From an uncultured Pseudomonadota bacterium (GTDB lineage Bacteria > Myxococcota_A > UBA796 > SXON01), in contig CAIQVJ010000097.1 in NCBI GenBank assembly GCA_903875225.1, positions 1 through 58,056 of the forward strand: DNA of 58,056 nt. Direction: 5' to 3'. Of the stretch, positions 25,769-33,707 are shown piece by piece. A program made the translations under genes and the position numbers. The notes below the pieces were generated by a model. It searched no databases. It had not been told where the DNA came from and worked only from the letters and a program-made list of their open reading frames with translations. The number at the start of each line of letters is the position of its first letter. Position 1 is the first letter of the stretch.

Positions 25769-27723
25769 GCCAGACGCGCCGGGCTGCACTGCTCCTGGTC
25801 GCCCTCGTGGCTGCCGGTGCATGCCTGATCGCGGACCCCGTGGCGACGCCCGCCGCCGCGGCGGTCGCCGCACGGGCGGCAGCCGTGGCCATCGGCGTGC
25901 TCGCAGCGCAGATGGCGTTCGGGGCCACGATCCTGCGGCGCCTCGCGCCCGCCCTGCTCGATCGACCCGCCGCCCCGGGGCACGCGCTGGCGATTGGCAT
26001 CGGGGCCCACGCCGCGCTGCTGTTCCCGCTCTTCGCGCTGGGCCGCTGTGACCGCGTCGGCGCCGGCGCCGTCCTCGCGGGCGTGGCGCTCGCCGCCCTG
26101 CCGTCGGTGCCGACGCTCACCACATGGGCCAGGGCGCGGCCATCGGGCGGCGGGCGCTCGCTGGCGATCCTTGTCGGAGCAACAGCGATCCTGCTCCTGC
26201 CCGCGCTGTTCGACGCGCTCTCCCCGGCCACCGACACGGACGAGCTCTCCTACCTGCTGGCGCTGCCCCGCCTCCTGGCCCACCACGGCACCCTGCCGGT
26301 GAGCGTCATGCTGCCGGAGGCCGCTCGCCCGCTGCCCCTGCAGCTCGTCGCGGTGGCCTCCTACGCGCTCGGAGGCGAGGGCGTTGGCGGAGAGGCCGCC
26401 TGCCGACTGTGGCACCTCGGGGTGGTGCTCACGCTGCTGGCGACAGTGCACGCCCTGGTGTGCGCGCGGGCCGGGCAGGGGTGGGTCGCGGTGCTGGCGC
26501 TCGCCGGATCCTGGTCCGTGGTGCGCGAGGCCGGGATCGCCTACAACGATCTGCCGACCGCCCTGTGGCTCGTGTGCGCCACGGACGCCCTGCTCACGCG
26601 GCGCTGGCGGCTCATGGCGCTGCACGCCGGCCTCGCGTTCGCCTGCAAGTACACGGCAGCGCCTGTGTGCCTCGCGCTGTTCGGGATCGCTGCCTGGGAT
26701 GTCGCCCGGGGTGACCCGGGCGACGACCGGCACGGGGCGCCGGGCGCCGAACGCCGCAGCTCGGAGGGCCGCCGGCTCGGGCTGGCGCTGGCGCTGGCCG
26801 CGATCCCGGTGCTCCCCTGGTGGCTGCGAAACGCGGCGCTCGGCGCGCACCCCTTGTTCCCGTTCGCAGGGTGGCCCCCCGTGCCGGGCTTGGACTTCGT
26901 GTTCGTCTACCCGCAGAAATACGGCCTGGGCCACGCCTGGACCGATGCGCTCCTGCTTCCCTTCAACGTGCTCTTTCATGCGGAGCCCGACACCATGGTG
27001 TTCTACGGGCGCCTCTCGCTGCTGTGGCTCGGACTGCTCGCCGCCCCCGTGTTCTCGAGCGATCGGGCAGGACACACCGCGCGCCGACTCGCCGCGATCT
27101 CGATGGTGGGGTTCCTGGTGTGGGCGCTCGGCGCCCAGATCCTCCGCTACCTGCTCCCTGCGCTCGGGGTCGCGGCGCTGCTGCTCGGGACAGCCCGACT
27201 GCCCCGCGCAGCGTGGCTGGCGCTGCTGCTCGGGTCGCTCCCAGCAAACCTGGCGCCCGCCTGGACCCGCGCGGCGTCCGAAGCCGCGGTGGTGACCGGC
27301 CGGGAGGACGCAGACACGTACCTCACCCGTGAGCTCCCGCTCTGGCCCGCGCTCCGCTACGCCCGCGCCTGGATCCCGAACGACGATCCGGTCGCCCTGC
27401 TGGGCTCCTGGGGCTGCTACTACGTCGACCAGCCCTACGTGCTGGGCTCCGTGGAGGATCACGTTCCCACGCGGTACTGGCTCGCGCTGCATGGCGACGA
27501 CGCCCTGCATGCGCTCTACGAGCAGGGTATTCGCTGGCTGGTCGTGGGGGACCTGCCCACCGTGCGAAAGACCTACCGGTTCCTCGACGAGCGGACCTAC
27601 AACGAGCAGTTCCGGGCACCCGCGGAACAGCTCGACCGGCTGCTGCTTCGCGATGCGCGTCGTGTGTACAGCGCCAACCATACCGGGATCTGGCGGCTTG
27701 ACGCACCGGCTGCGGCACCTTAG
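25765..27723 (+). CDS. GT-C (ArnT/PMT-like) membrane glycosyltransferase
   Basis: 652 residues from GTG 25765, which overlaps the cyclase stop. Ten or more hydrophobic segments are present. After the second segment the first large loop carries TDTDELSYLLALPRLL, whose acidic pair matches the catalytic Asp/Glu of GT39/GT83-like enzymes that use polyprenyl-phosphate sugars. FAYNDLP-like and YPQKYG loops follow, and a soluble C-terminal part ends the protein. It probably adds a sugar to a lipid or protein on the periplasmic side. Coupling to the cyclase suggests envelope glycosylation linked to c-di-GMP; this is inference. Confidence 0.8.
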   Translation: MSQTRRAALLLVALVAAGACLIADPVATPAAAAVAARAAAVAIGVLAAQMAFGATILRRLAPALLDRPAAPGHALAIGIGAHAALLFPLFALGRCDRVGAGAVLAGVALAALPSVPTLTTWARARPSGGGRSLAILVGATAILLLPALFDALSPATDTDELSYLLALPRLLAHHGTLPVSVMLPEAARPLPLQLVAVASYALGGEGVGGEAACRLWHLGVVLTLLATVHALVCARAGQGWVAVLALAGSWSVVREAGIAYNDLPTALWLVCATDALLTRRWRLMALHAGLAFACKYTAAPVCLALFGIAAWDVARGDPGDDRHGAPGAERRSSEGRRLGLALALAAIPVLPWWLRNAALGAHPLFPFAGWPPVPGLDFVFVYPQKYGLGHAWTDALLLPFNVLFHAEPDTMVFYGRLSLLWLGLLAAPVFSSDRAGHTARRLAAISMVGFLVWALGAQILRYLLPALGVAALLLGTARLPRAAWLALLLGSLPANLAPAWTRAASEAAVVTGREDADTYLTRELPLWPALRYARAWIPNDDPVALLGSWGCYYVDQPYVLGSVEDHVPTRYWLALHGDDALHALYEQGIRWLVVGDLPTVRKTYRFLDERTYNEQFRAPAEQLDRLLLRDARRVYSANHTGIWRLDAPAAAP

Positions 27724-27743
27724 GTCGGCGCGTTCCCACACTC

Positions 27744-27829
27744 GCGGGGGTGGCGGAATGGCAGACGCGCCAGGCTCAGGACCTGGTGGGGTAACTCCCG
27801 TAGGGGTTCAAGTCCCCTCCTCCGCACCA
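27744..27829 (+). tRNA. tRNA-Leu (anticodon CAG)
   Basis: An 86-base cloverleaf with a long variable arm, as expected for leucine. The acceptor is GCGGGGG against CCTCCGC with one G-U pair. The anticodon stem is CCAGG/CCTGG with loop CTCAGGA, anticodon at 27777-27779. The T arm is GGGGTTCAAGTCCCC. The CCA end is encoded at 27827-27829. No integrase or repeated tRNA end is visible nearby. Confidence 0.96.
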
Positions 27830-27835
27830 AACTCG

Positions 27836-27872
27836 ACAGCCGGTCCGGCAACGGGCCGGCTGTCCTGCTTTT
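27836..27872 (+). terminator. Hairpin terminator after tRNA-Leu
   Basis: ACAGCCGG pairs with CCGGCTGT, with an inner CCG/CGG pair and a GCAA tip. The stem is followed by CCTGCTTTT. The stem is strong and the T-run short. It is placed to end the tRNA transcript and perhaps the long upstream operon. Confidence 0.7.
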
Positions 27873-27929
27873 CAGGCCCGCCCCCCCTGGTTCGCGACGC
27901 GGGCTCCGATCTGCGCATATGTTGATCGC

Positions 27930-28361
27930 ATGCTGCTCCTCCTCGGCCTCGCGCTCGCCGCGCCCCCCATCGTCACGATGGACCACAACCAGCTGCTCCC
28001 CGCGCTGGCCCCGACAGACGGCGCGTTCGACGCGGAGACGGTCGCTGCCGTCGCGGCGTGGATGGCGAGCAAGACGTATGTCTCGACCCTGCGCGTGGAG
28101 GCCCACGTGGACGATGGGAAGCCCGAGGCGCAGGCCCGGTCGGAGGCCCGGGCGCTCACCCTGGCGCACCAGCTGGTGAATGCAGGGGTCGCCTGCACCC
28201 GGCTCCTCCCGGTCGGGTACGGCAGCACCATGCCGGTCGCGGGCCCCGGAGACGCCTCGAACACCCGCATGGAGCTGGAGGTCGCCGCGCTGAACGGCAA
28301 GCCGATCGGCGGGATGCCCCTGGACGGCGGGGGCCACGCAGCCGGGGACCCGTGTCGGTGA
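27930..28361 (+). CDS. Exported OmpA-C-like protein
   Basis: 143 residues. The leader MLLLLGLALAAPP is short. The rest follows the OmpA/MotB peptidoglycan-binding fold: LRVEAHVDDG, then a helix EAQARSEARALTLAHQLVNAG, then LPVGYGSTMPV and SNTRMELEV, where the Asn-x-Arg pair normally binds diaminopimelate. There is no barrel or membrane anchor, so it is probably a small periplasmic protein. Confidence 0.75.
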   Translation: MLLLLGLALAAPPIVTMDHNQLLPALAPTDGAFDAETVAAVAAWMASKTYVSTLRVEAHVDDGKPEAQARSEARALTLAHQLVNAGVACTRLLPVGYGSTMPVAGPGDASNTRMELEVAALNGKPIGGMPLDGGGHAAGDPCR

Positions 28362-28424
28362 GAAGTTCGTGAGGAGGCTGGCATCGGTCACTGGGCCGAT
28401 TACCAACCAGCGGTGAGGTTACCC

Positions 28425-28958
28425 ATGCGTCTCCCGATCCTCTTCTCCCTCCTGTTCGCGGCCTGCACGGGCACCAAGGGCGACAGCGGCCAGCCCAACG
28501 ACTCCTCCCCCACGGACAGCGAGACCGGCGGAGGTGGCTTCGACACCTCGCACGACGGCACGTGCTCCACGGGCTCCGAGTGGACCCAGGGGAACCACGG
28601 CTCGTCCAAGATGAACCCCGGCCAGGCCTGCATCGAGTGCCACGACCGCGGAGAAGGTCCGAACTACAAGATCGCCGGCACCATCATGGGCGCCATCCAC
28701 GACCCGGACGACTGCAACGGCATCTCGGGCGTGACCGTCCGGATCACGGACGCCGACGGGAACCTGACGGAGCTGACGACCAACTCCGCAGGGAACTTCT
28801 ACTCGAACGACCGCATCTCCACGCCCTACACCGTTCAGCTCGAGTACAACGGGATCACCCGCGACATGGCCGGAGCGCAGACCGACGGGGACTGCAGCAC
28901 CTGCCACACGCAGGACGGCAAGAGCAGCGCCCCGGGGCGAGCTGTCGTCCCGTACTGA
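28425..28958 (+). CDS. Lipoprotein with two CxxCH motifs around a beta-domain
   Basis: 177 residues from ATG 28425; GTG 28413 is in frame but would put an extra charged stretch before the signal. The lipobox is FAAC. A Ser/Asp/Gly-rich linker leads to CIECH (residue about 69). Then comes a carboxypeptidase-regulatory-like beta-domain (IAGTIMGAIHDPDDCNG, VTVRITDADGNLTEL, SAGNFYSND), then CSTCH near residue 157. CxxCH is the c-type haem attachment motif, so it may be a surface dihaem protein, though the spacing is unlike any cytochrome I know. The motifs could instead bind a metal. Confidence 0.75.
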   Translation: MRLPILFSLLFAACTGTKGDSGQPNDSSPTDSETGGGGFDTSHDGTCSTGSEWTQGNHGSSKMNPGQACIECHDRGEGPNYKIAGTIMGAIHDPDDCNGISGVTVRITDADGNLTELTTNSAGNFYSNDRISTPYTVQLEYNGITRDMAGAQTDGDCSTCHTQDGKSSAPGRAVVPY

Positions 28959-29025
28959 GAGCAGGGTCGCACGGCCGTTCTGCGGCCCGGCGTGGGCCTG
29001 ACGGCCCCGGCAAGCGAGGCCGCAG

Positions 29026-29778
29026 CTACAACTGCGCCCAGCGGAGCGTGTAGTAGCCGCCCTCGGCGGTCGTCGTCCCCGTGGAGTTGCACTCGTCCTG
29101 GTCGGCAGGCGGGTAGTAGGCCTCCACGACCAGCTTGATCACCCGTCCGTCGGCGAGCTGGATCAGGTACGGCTGCATCGTCGTCGTGAGGCAGTTCTCG
29201 TACCCCCACCATCCGCCCATCGCGACGTCCGGGCTCCCGGGCAGGCCGGAGTTGTCATCCTGGAGCTCACACTGGTCGTTGTAGTAGTCGTCCATCTCGT
29301 AGGTGGTTCCCTCGGGGACGGAGGTGATGCTCTCATAGGTGGCACCCCCACCGACCGCGGCCACGCCCACGCAGGAGGGCCCGGTGTCCCCGCCGTTCAG
29401 CCGGACGATGAAGCGGCGCAGCGACATGTCCCAGTCCATCGACTCGAGCGCGCTGTCGTCGTCGATGTCGACGCGCGTCGCGCCGTCCGTGTTGAACTTG
29501 ACGTAGACCCACGCCTTCTTCGAGGCCGACGAGGCGCCCCCGGCAGACGCATCCACGGTCGTGACGAAGTCGGTGCCGTCCACGGTGGTCTCGACCGCGC
29601 CGTCGCTCACCTTGTCGTCGTGCAGCGAGAGATCGAGGATCATCGCGTCCACACAGGGGACGTCGGTCGGCGATTCGCACACGGCATCGGTCGAGCCCGA
29701 GTCGCTCGTGTCCAGCGGGGTCCCGGTGTCGTCGACAGGTTTGCCGGTGCAGGCGAGGAGGAAGAGGGTTGTGAGCAT
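29026..29778 (-). CDS. HmuY-like lipoprotein
   Basis: 250 residues from ATG 29778, giving the compact lipoprotein signal MLTTLFLLAC. After an Asp/Thr/Ser-rich linker the domain shows AWVYVKFNTD, then SMDWDMSLRRFIVRLNGGDTGPS, the pattern of the HmuY family, whose founder captures haem in Porphyromonas. Its ligand here is unknown, because the HmuY haem histidines are not obvious. It lies between the CxxCH lipoprotein and the metalloprotease. Confidence 0.75.
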   Translation of the reverse strand: MLTTLFLLACTGKPVDDTGTPLDTSDSGSTDAVCESPTDVPCVDAMILDLSLHDDKVSDGAVETTVDGTDFVTTVDASAGGASSASKKAWVYVKFNTDGATRVDIDDDSALESMDWDMSLRRFIVRLNGGDTGPSCVGVAAVGGGATYESITSVPEGTTYEMDDYYNDQCELQDDNSGLPGSPDVAMGGWWGYENCLTTTMQPYLIQLADGRVIKLVVEAYYPPADQDECNSTGTTTAEGGYYTLRWAQL

Positions 29779-29893
29779 CCCGCCTTCTATCCCGTCTGGC
29801 GCGGGGTCCCGGATTAGAAATGAGCAGGACGGCGGAGCGGCCGACGGGTGAGAACGCTGGAACTGAGGCGGTATCCCCGCGCCCTCCGGATAC

Positions 29894-31273
29894 ATGGCCC
29901 GCATGGCCCTCCTCCTCGCCCTCCTGCCCCTCGCGCACGCCCGCCCCACCGAGGGCGGGGCCTACAGCTTCGACGGCTCCGATGTCGTGACCTACCTCGA
30001 CAGCCCCGGTGGGTTCGCGCGGGTGTGGTACAGCACCGACGGCCCGAACGTCGTCAAGTCGGGCGACGCCGACGGCAACGGCCTGCCGGACTTCGCCGAG
30101 CTCGTGGGGACCTACACGGAAGACGTGCTCGCCACGTACGAGGACTTCGGGTTCCGCCCGCTGGTCTCCGACGACGGCGCGGGCGGCTCCGACGCGATGG
30201 ACGTGTACCTGGTGGACTTCGGCGGTGACGCCGACGGCGCCTACACCCCGGAGCACTGCAACACGGACGACGTCTGCTCCGGCTACTTCGTCATGGAGAA
30301 CGACTTCAAGAACTACGGCTACTCCGACGTGGAGAGCGCGGTGAGCACGCTCACCTCCCACGAGCTCTTCCACGCCGAGCAGGCGGCGTACAACAGCGGG
30401 GAGGACAGCTGGTACGCAGAGGGCACGGCCACCTGGGCCGAGCGCTTCTTCGACCCCGCGAGCGAGGACTTCATCTGGTTTGCGGCTGCGTACCTCGAAG
30501 ACACGGGTCGTTCGCTCAACGTGCCGCCCTCCGGACCGGTGCCGACCTTCGCCTACGCCACCTGCCTCTGGTGGACCTTCGTGACGGACCGCTACGGCGA
30601 CGACTGGATGATCGACTACCTGGACGGCACCGCCGACGGGGAGGACCTCCTCGCCGCGCTCGACTCACGGGTCGACCTCTCGACCGACTTCGTCGACTTT
30701 GCAGCCTGGAACCTGCGCACCGGCAAGCTCGCGGGTGGCATGGACGAGGGCTACGACTTCGCCCCGGAGATCGGCCCGCCGCTGTTCGAGGACAGCGCCA
30801 GCGCCCTCGACGACGATCAACGCTTCTACCCGTTGGCGACCACCTACTACAAGCTCAAGTGGGACGGTGGCGACGTGCAATTCGGGCTCGACGCCGACGC
30901 GCCCGACGTCGTGTTCCAGCTCTGGGGCACCGACGCCGACGAGCAGGTGAACGGGCTGCTGGCCGAGCCCGAGTCCGTGGCCGGGATCGTGGACCTCGGG
31001 GAGCTTCCGGCGGGCACCTACTACTTCATGGGGGTGAACCCCACGCTCGCGGACAACTCGACCAAGGTGCGCTTCTGCCTGGGCGCGGATGCCTCGGCCT
31101 GTACACCGGCGGATACGGGAGACACGGGAGACACGGGGGACACGGGAGGCTCCGGAGACACCGGGCCGGAGAAACCGGGCGGGTGCGCCTGCGGCACGAC
31201 GGAGTCGGGTGGCGCCGCTGGCGTGTGGATCGCAGGGCTGTTGGCGATGGGACTGGGGCGAAGGAGGAGGTAG
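29894..31273 (+). CDS. Exported zinc metalloprotease, MXAN_6640-like, with MYXO-CTERM-like tail
   Basis: 459 residues. A signal peptide (MARMALLLALLPLAHA) is followed by a domain with HELFHAEQ near residue 156, an HExxH zinc site, then WYAEGTATWAERFF with the likely third ligand Glu. SGDADGNGLPDFAE is a calcium-loop-like segment near residue 60. A beta-rich region follows (ATTYYKLKW, AGTYYFMGV). The end holds a GDTGDTGDT linker, cysteines in GCACG, a hydrophobic helix and terminal RRRR, matching the layout of MYXO-CTERM tails used for surface attachment. ATG 29903 is an alternative start. Confidence 0.82.
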   Translation: MARMALLLALLPLAHARPTEGGAYSFDGSDVVTYLDSPGGFARVWYSTDGPNVVKSGDADGNGLPDFAELVGTYTEDVLATYEDFGFRPLVSDDGAGGSDAMDVYLVDFGGDADGAYTPEHCNTDDVCSGYFVMENDFKNYGYSDVESAVSTLTSHELFHAEQAAYNSGEDSWYAEGTATWAERFFDPASEDFIWFAAAYLEDTGRSLNVPPSGPVPTFAYATCLWWTFVTDRYGDDWMIDYLDGTADGEDLLAALDSRVDLSTDFVDFAAWNLRTGKLAGGMDEGYDFAPEIGPPLFEDSASALDDDQRFYPLATTYYKLKWDGGDVQFGLDADAPDVVFQLWGTDADEQVNGLLAEPESVAGIVDLGELPAGTYYFMGVNPTLADNSTKVRFCLGADASACTPADTGDTGDTGDTGGSGDTGPEKPGGCACGTTESGGAAGVWIAGLLAMGLGRRRR

Positions 31274-31284
31274 CGCAGGGCGGG

Positions 31285-32448
31285 TCAGCCGGCCGGGCTC
31301 CCTTCCTTCCAGACCAGCAGTGAAGCGGAAGCCGCAGCAGCGAGCCCCGCCCCGGTCGCCAACGCCACGAACGGGCCCGCCGCCTGCCAGATCGCGCCGA
31401 CCAGCAGGGAGGCGGGGAGCGCCATCACGCCGATCACGAAGTTGTACCAGCCAAAAGCGCTGCCCCGGAATTCCACGGGCACCACCTCCCGCACCAGCGC
31501 CTTCTGAACGGGCTCCGTGAGGCCGTAGTAGGCACCGTAGAGCAGGAACAGGCACCAGATCTGCCAGGGTGCCTGCGCGAACGCGAACAGCAGGTACACC
31601 AGCGCGTACACGGCCCATCCCGCCACGATCGTGTGGCGTTTGGGGAGGCTGTCTCCCAGGGCTCCGCCGATCGCGGACCAGCCCACCTTGCTGACATGGA
31701 AGGCGCTCCACAGGATCGGGATGCTCACGGCCGGAACGCCCAGCTCCTTCGCCCGCAGGAGGAGGAAGGCATCGGAGGAGTTTCCGAGCCCGAACAGTGC
31801 GAAGATCAGCAGCAAGCGCCAGAATGGAGTCGGCAGCGCGGCGATGGGGCCGAGCGTGGGCGCGGCCGGCACGACCTTCACCGGCGGCGCGGTCTCCGGC
31901 ACGAACAGGGTCGTCACCAGGGCGAGCGCCCCCGGCAGCGCCGCCCACAGGAAGATCGTGCGCATGGGCATGCCGGACGCGAGCAGTGCGGCGCCGATCA
32001 GCGGCCCCACCACGGCGCCCGCGTGGTCCATCGCGGTGTGGAAGCCGAACGCCCGGCTCGCCATGCCCTCGGGCGCGGCGTCTGCGATCAAGGCGTCACG
32101 CGGCGCGCCACGAACGCCCTTGCCCACGCGATCGGTCAGGCGTACGACAAGGACGTGCCAGGGCGCGGTCGCGAAGGCGACGAGGGGGCGCATCACCCCC
32201 GCGATGCCGTACCCGCCCACGACGAGCGGCTTGCGCATCCCGAGCCGATCCGAGAGCCGCCCGGCCACCAGCTTCAGCATGCTGGCAACGAGGTCCGCAG
32301 CCCCCTCCACGGTCCCGAGGAACGTGGGCGAGGCCCCGAGCGTGGTCGTGAGGAACACCGGCAGCAGCGGAAAGATCATCTCCGAGCCAGCGTCCGTCCA
32401 GAAGCTCGTCAGGCCGAGCAGGATGACCGTGATGGGGAGGCGCCGCAT
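31285..32448 (-). CDS. MFS transporter
   Basis: 387 residues with about twelve hydrophobic segments. Loop 2-3 has GRLSDRLGMRKP (motif A). The stretch RLTDRVGKGVRGAPRDALIAD is typical of one MFS subgroup of unassigned substrate. The central loop around residues 190-205 is short. ATG 32448 is preferred to GTG 32454. It converges with the metalloprotease gene. Efflux or nutrient export cannot be decided. Confidence 0.88.
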   Translation of the reverse strand: MRRLPITVILLGLTSFWTDAGSEMIFPLLPVFLTTTLGASPTFLGTVEGAADLVASMLKLVAGRLSDRLGMRKPLVVGGYGIAGVMRPLVAFATAPWHVLVVRLTDRVGKGVRGAPRDALIADAAPEGMASRAFGFHTAMDHAGAVVGPLIGAALLASGMPMRTIFLWAALPGALALVTTLFVPETAPPVKVVPAAPTLGPIAALPTPFWRLLLIFALFGLGNSSDAFLLLRAKELGVPAVSIPILWSAFHVSKVGWSAIGGALGDSLPKRHTIVAGWAVYALVYLLFAFAQAPWQIWCLFLLYGAYYGLTEPVQKALVREVVPVEFRGSAFGWYNFVIGVMALPASLLVGAIWQAAGPFVALATGAGLAAAASASLLVWKEGSPAG

Positions 32449-32491
32449 CCCCACCGGGTAATCCCGCAGGCTGCGATGTGTAGCGGCGCGC

Positions 32492-33622
32492 CTACGCCGG
32501 GAGCACCGGGCGCTCGTACACGCGGTAGCGCCGGTACACCTCCATGCCCGCAGACTCCACCACGTGCCGCATGGGCCCGTTGCGCTCGTCGATGAGGCTC
32601 GCCTCCAGGCGTCGGTACCCCGCAGCGCGTACCCCCTCGATGCTCGCGGCGATCAGCCGGGCGTGGAGGCCGGATGCGCGGAAGGCGGGCATCACCCCGA
32701 GGAGCTTGAAGCTCGCCGTCTGGATGCTGCGCGTCGCGTAGAGCAGTCGTGCAAAGCCGGTGGGCAGGAGGTGCCCGCGGGCTGCGCGGATCGCCTCGTT
32801 GAGCTCCGGCACGCAGATGGCGAAGCCGGCCGGCCGGCCGTCCACGAGCGCAAGCTGCATCAGCCGGGGGTCCGTGAGCAGCAGCACGCCGCCGAGCAGG
32901 TTCATGAACTGGGCGCGGGGCATGGGGACGTTGTCCGGCACGCCCCGGAAGGCCTCGACGAACACCTCGTAGGCGAGGTGGAGATCTGCGCGGATGCTAC
33001 GCCAGCGGATCGTGCGGATCTCGAGGCCGGGGATGGAGACGGCCGCGGCCCGCTCCGCGAGGTTCTCGGGGAGGGGCCGGGCGACGCCGTCTGCATAGAG
33101 CTGCACGTCGTAGGCGAGATGATCGTGGTGCTTCTGGAAGCCGAACTGCTCCACGAGCGGCGCCTGCCACCGCCCATGATGCCCGGCGAGGAGCGGGCAG
33201 GGCACGTCGAAGCCTTCCACGGTCAGCCCCACCTCCTCCACCCGGGTGAGGTTTCGCGGGCCGCGCATCATCGGGAGCCCCCAGGCCCGCACGTCGGCCT
33301 CCGCCCGGTCCAGGAGCGCGCGCGCCACCTCGACGTCGTCCACGCAGTGGAAGAAGCCGAAAAAGCCGACCGCCTCGCCCCGCCCCGACTCGTGGCGCGG
33401 GTCACGCAGCGAGGAGATCGTGCCCACGGGCTCGCCGTCGCGCCGCGCGATGTAGAGGTTCAGCGTGGCCTCACGCAGGAACGGGTTGCCGGGCGAGAGC
33501 CGCTGGCGCAGCCAGGGCTGCAACGGTGGGACCCAGGCGGGCTCCGCGCGGTGAAGGCGGAGCGGCATGTCCAGGAACGTGCGGAGGTCGGCTTTGCCGC
33601 GAACAGGGGAGATGGTGAGCAT
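32492..33622 (-). CDS. GNAT-like acyltransferase, two-lobed
   Basis: 376 residues from ATG 33622. The open frame continues 392 codons upstream antisense to the sigma-54 gene but is not coding there. The N-terminal half (LNLYIARRDGEPVGTISSL, then VGFFGFFHCVDD) and C-terminal half (LGVMPAFRASGLHARLIAASIEGVRAAGYRRLEASLI) each resemble a GNAT lobe. VYRRYRVYERPV closes the fold. Large GNAT-like proteins of this kind are common in Myxococcota and Actinobacteria with unknown substrates. Confidence 0.75.
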   Translation of the reverse strand: MLTISPVRGKADLRTFLDMPLRLHRAEPAWVPPLQPWLRQRLSPGNPFLREATLNLYIARRDGEPVGTISSLRDPRHESGRGEAVGFFGFFHCVDDVEVARALLDRAEADVRAWGLPMMRGPRNLTRVEEVGLTVEGFDVPCPLLAGHHGRWQAPLVEQFGFQKHHDHLAYDVQLYADGVARPLPENLAERAAAVSIPGLEIRTIRWRSIRADLHLAYEVFVEAFRGVPDNVPMPRAQFMNLLGGVLLLTDPRLMQLALVDGRPAGFAICVPELNEAIRAARGHLLPTGFARLLYATRSIQTASFKLLGVMPAFRASGLHARLIAASIEGVRAAGYRRLEASLIDERNGPMRHVVESAGMEVYRRYRVYERPVLPA

Positions 33623-33707
33623 CGGGACTCCGAGTGGACCTATCGCAAGCCCCGTGCCGACGAGACCGTCTCCGATCGTGGACACACCCGCGGCGCTCCC
33701 ATAGACT

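Noticed and set aside
27744..27872. tRNA-Leu as an integration site of a genomic island
   Set aside because: No integrase gene and no repeated tRNA 3' end were seen on either side. The flanking genes do not differ in base composition by eye.
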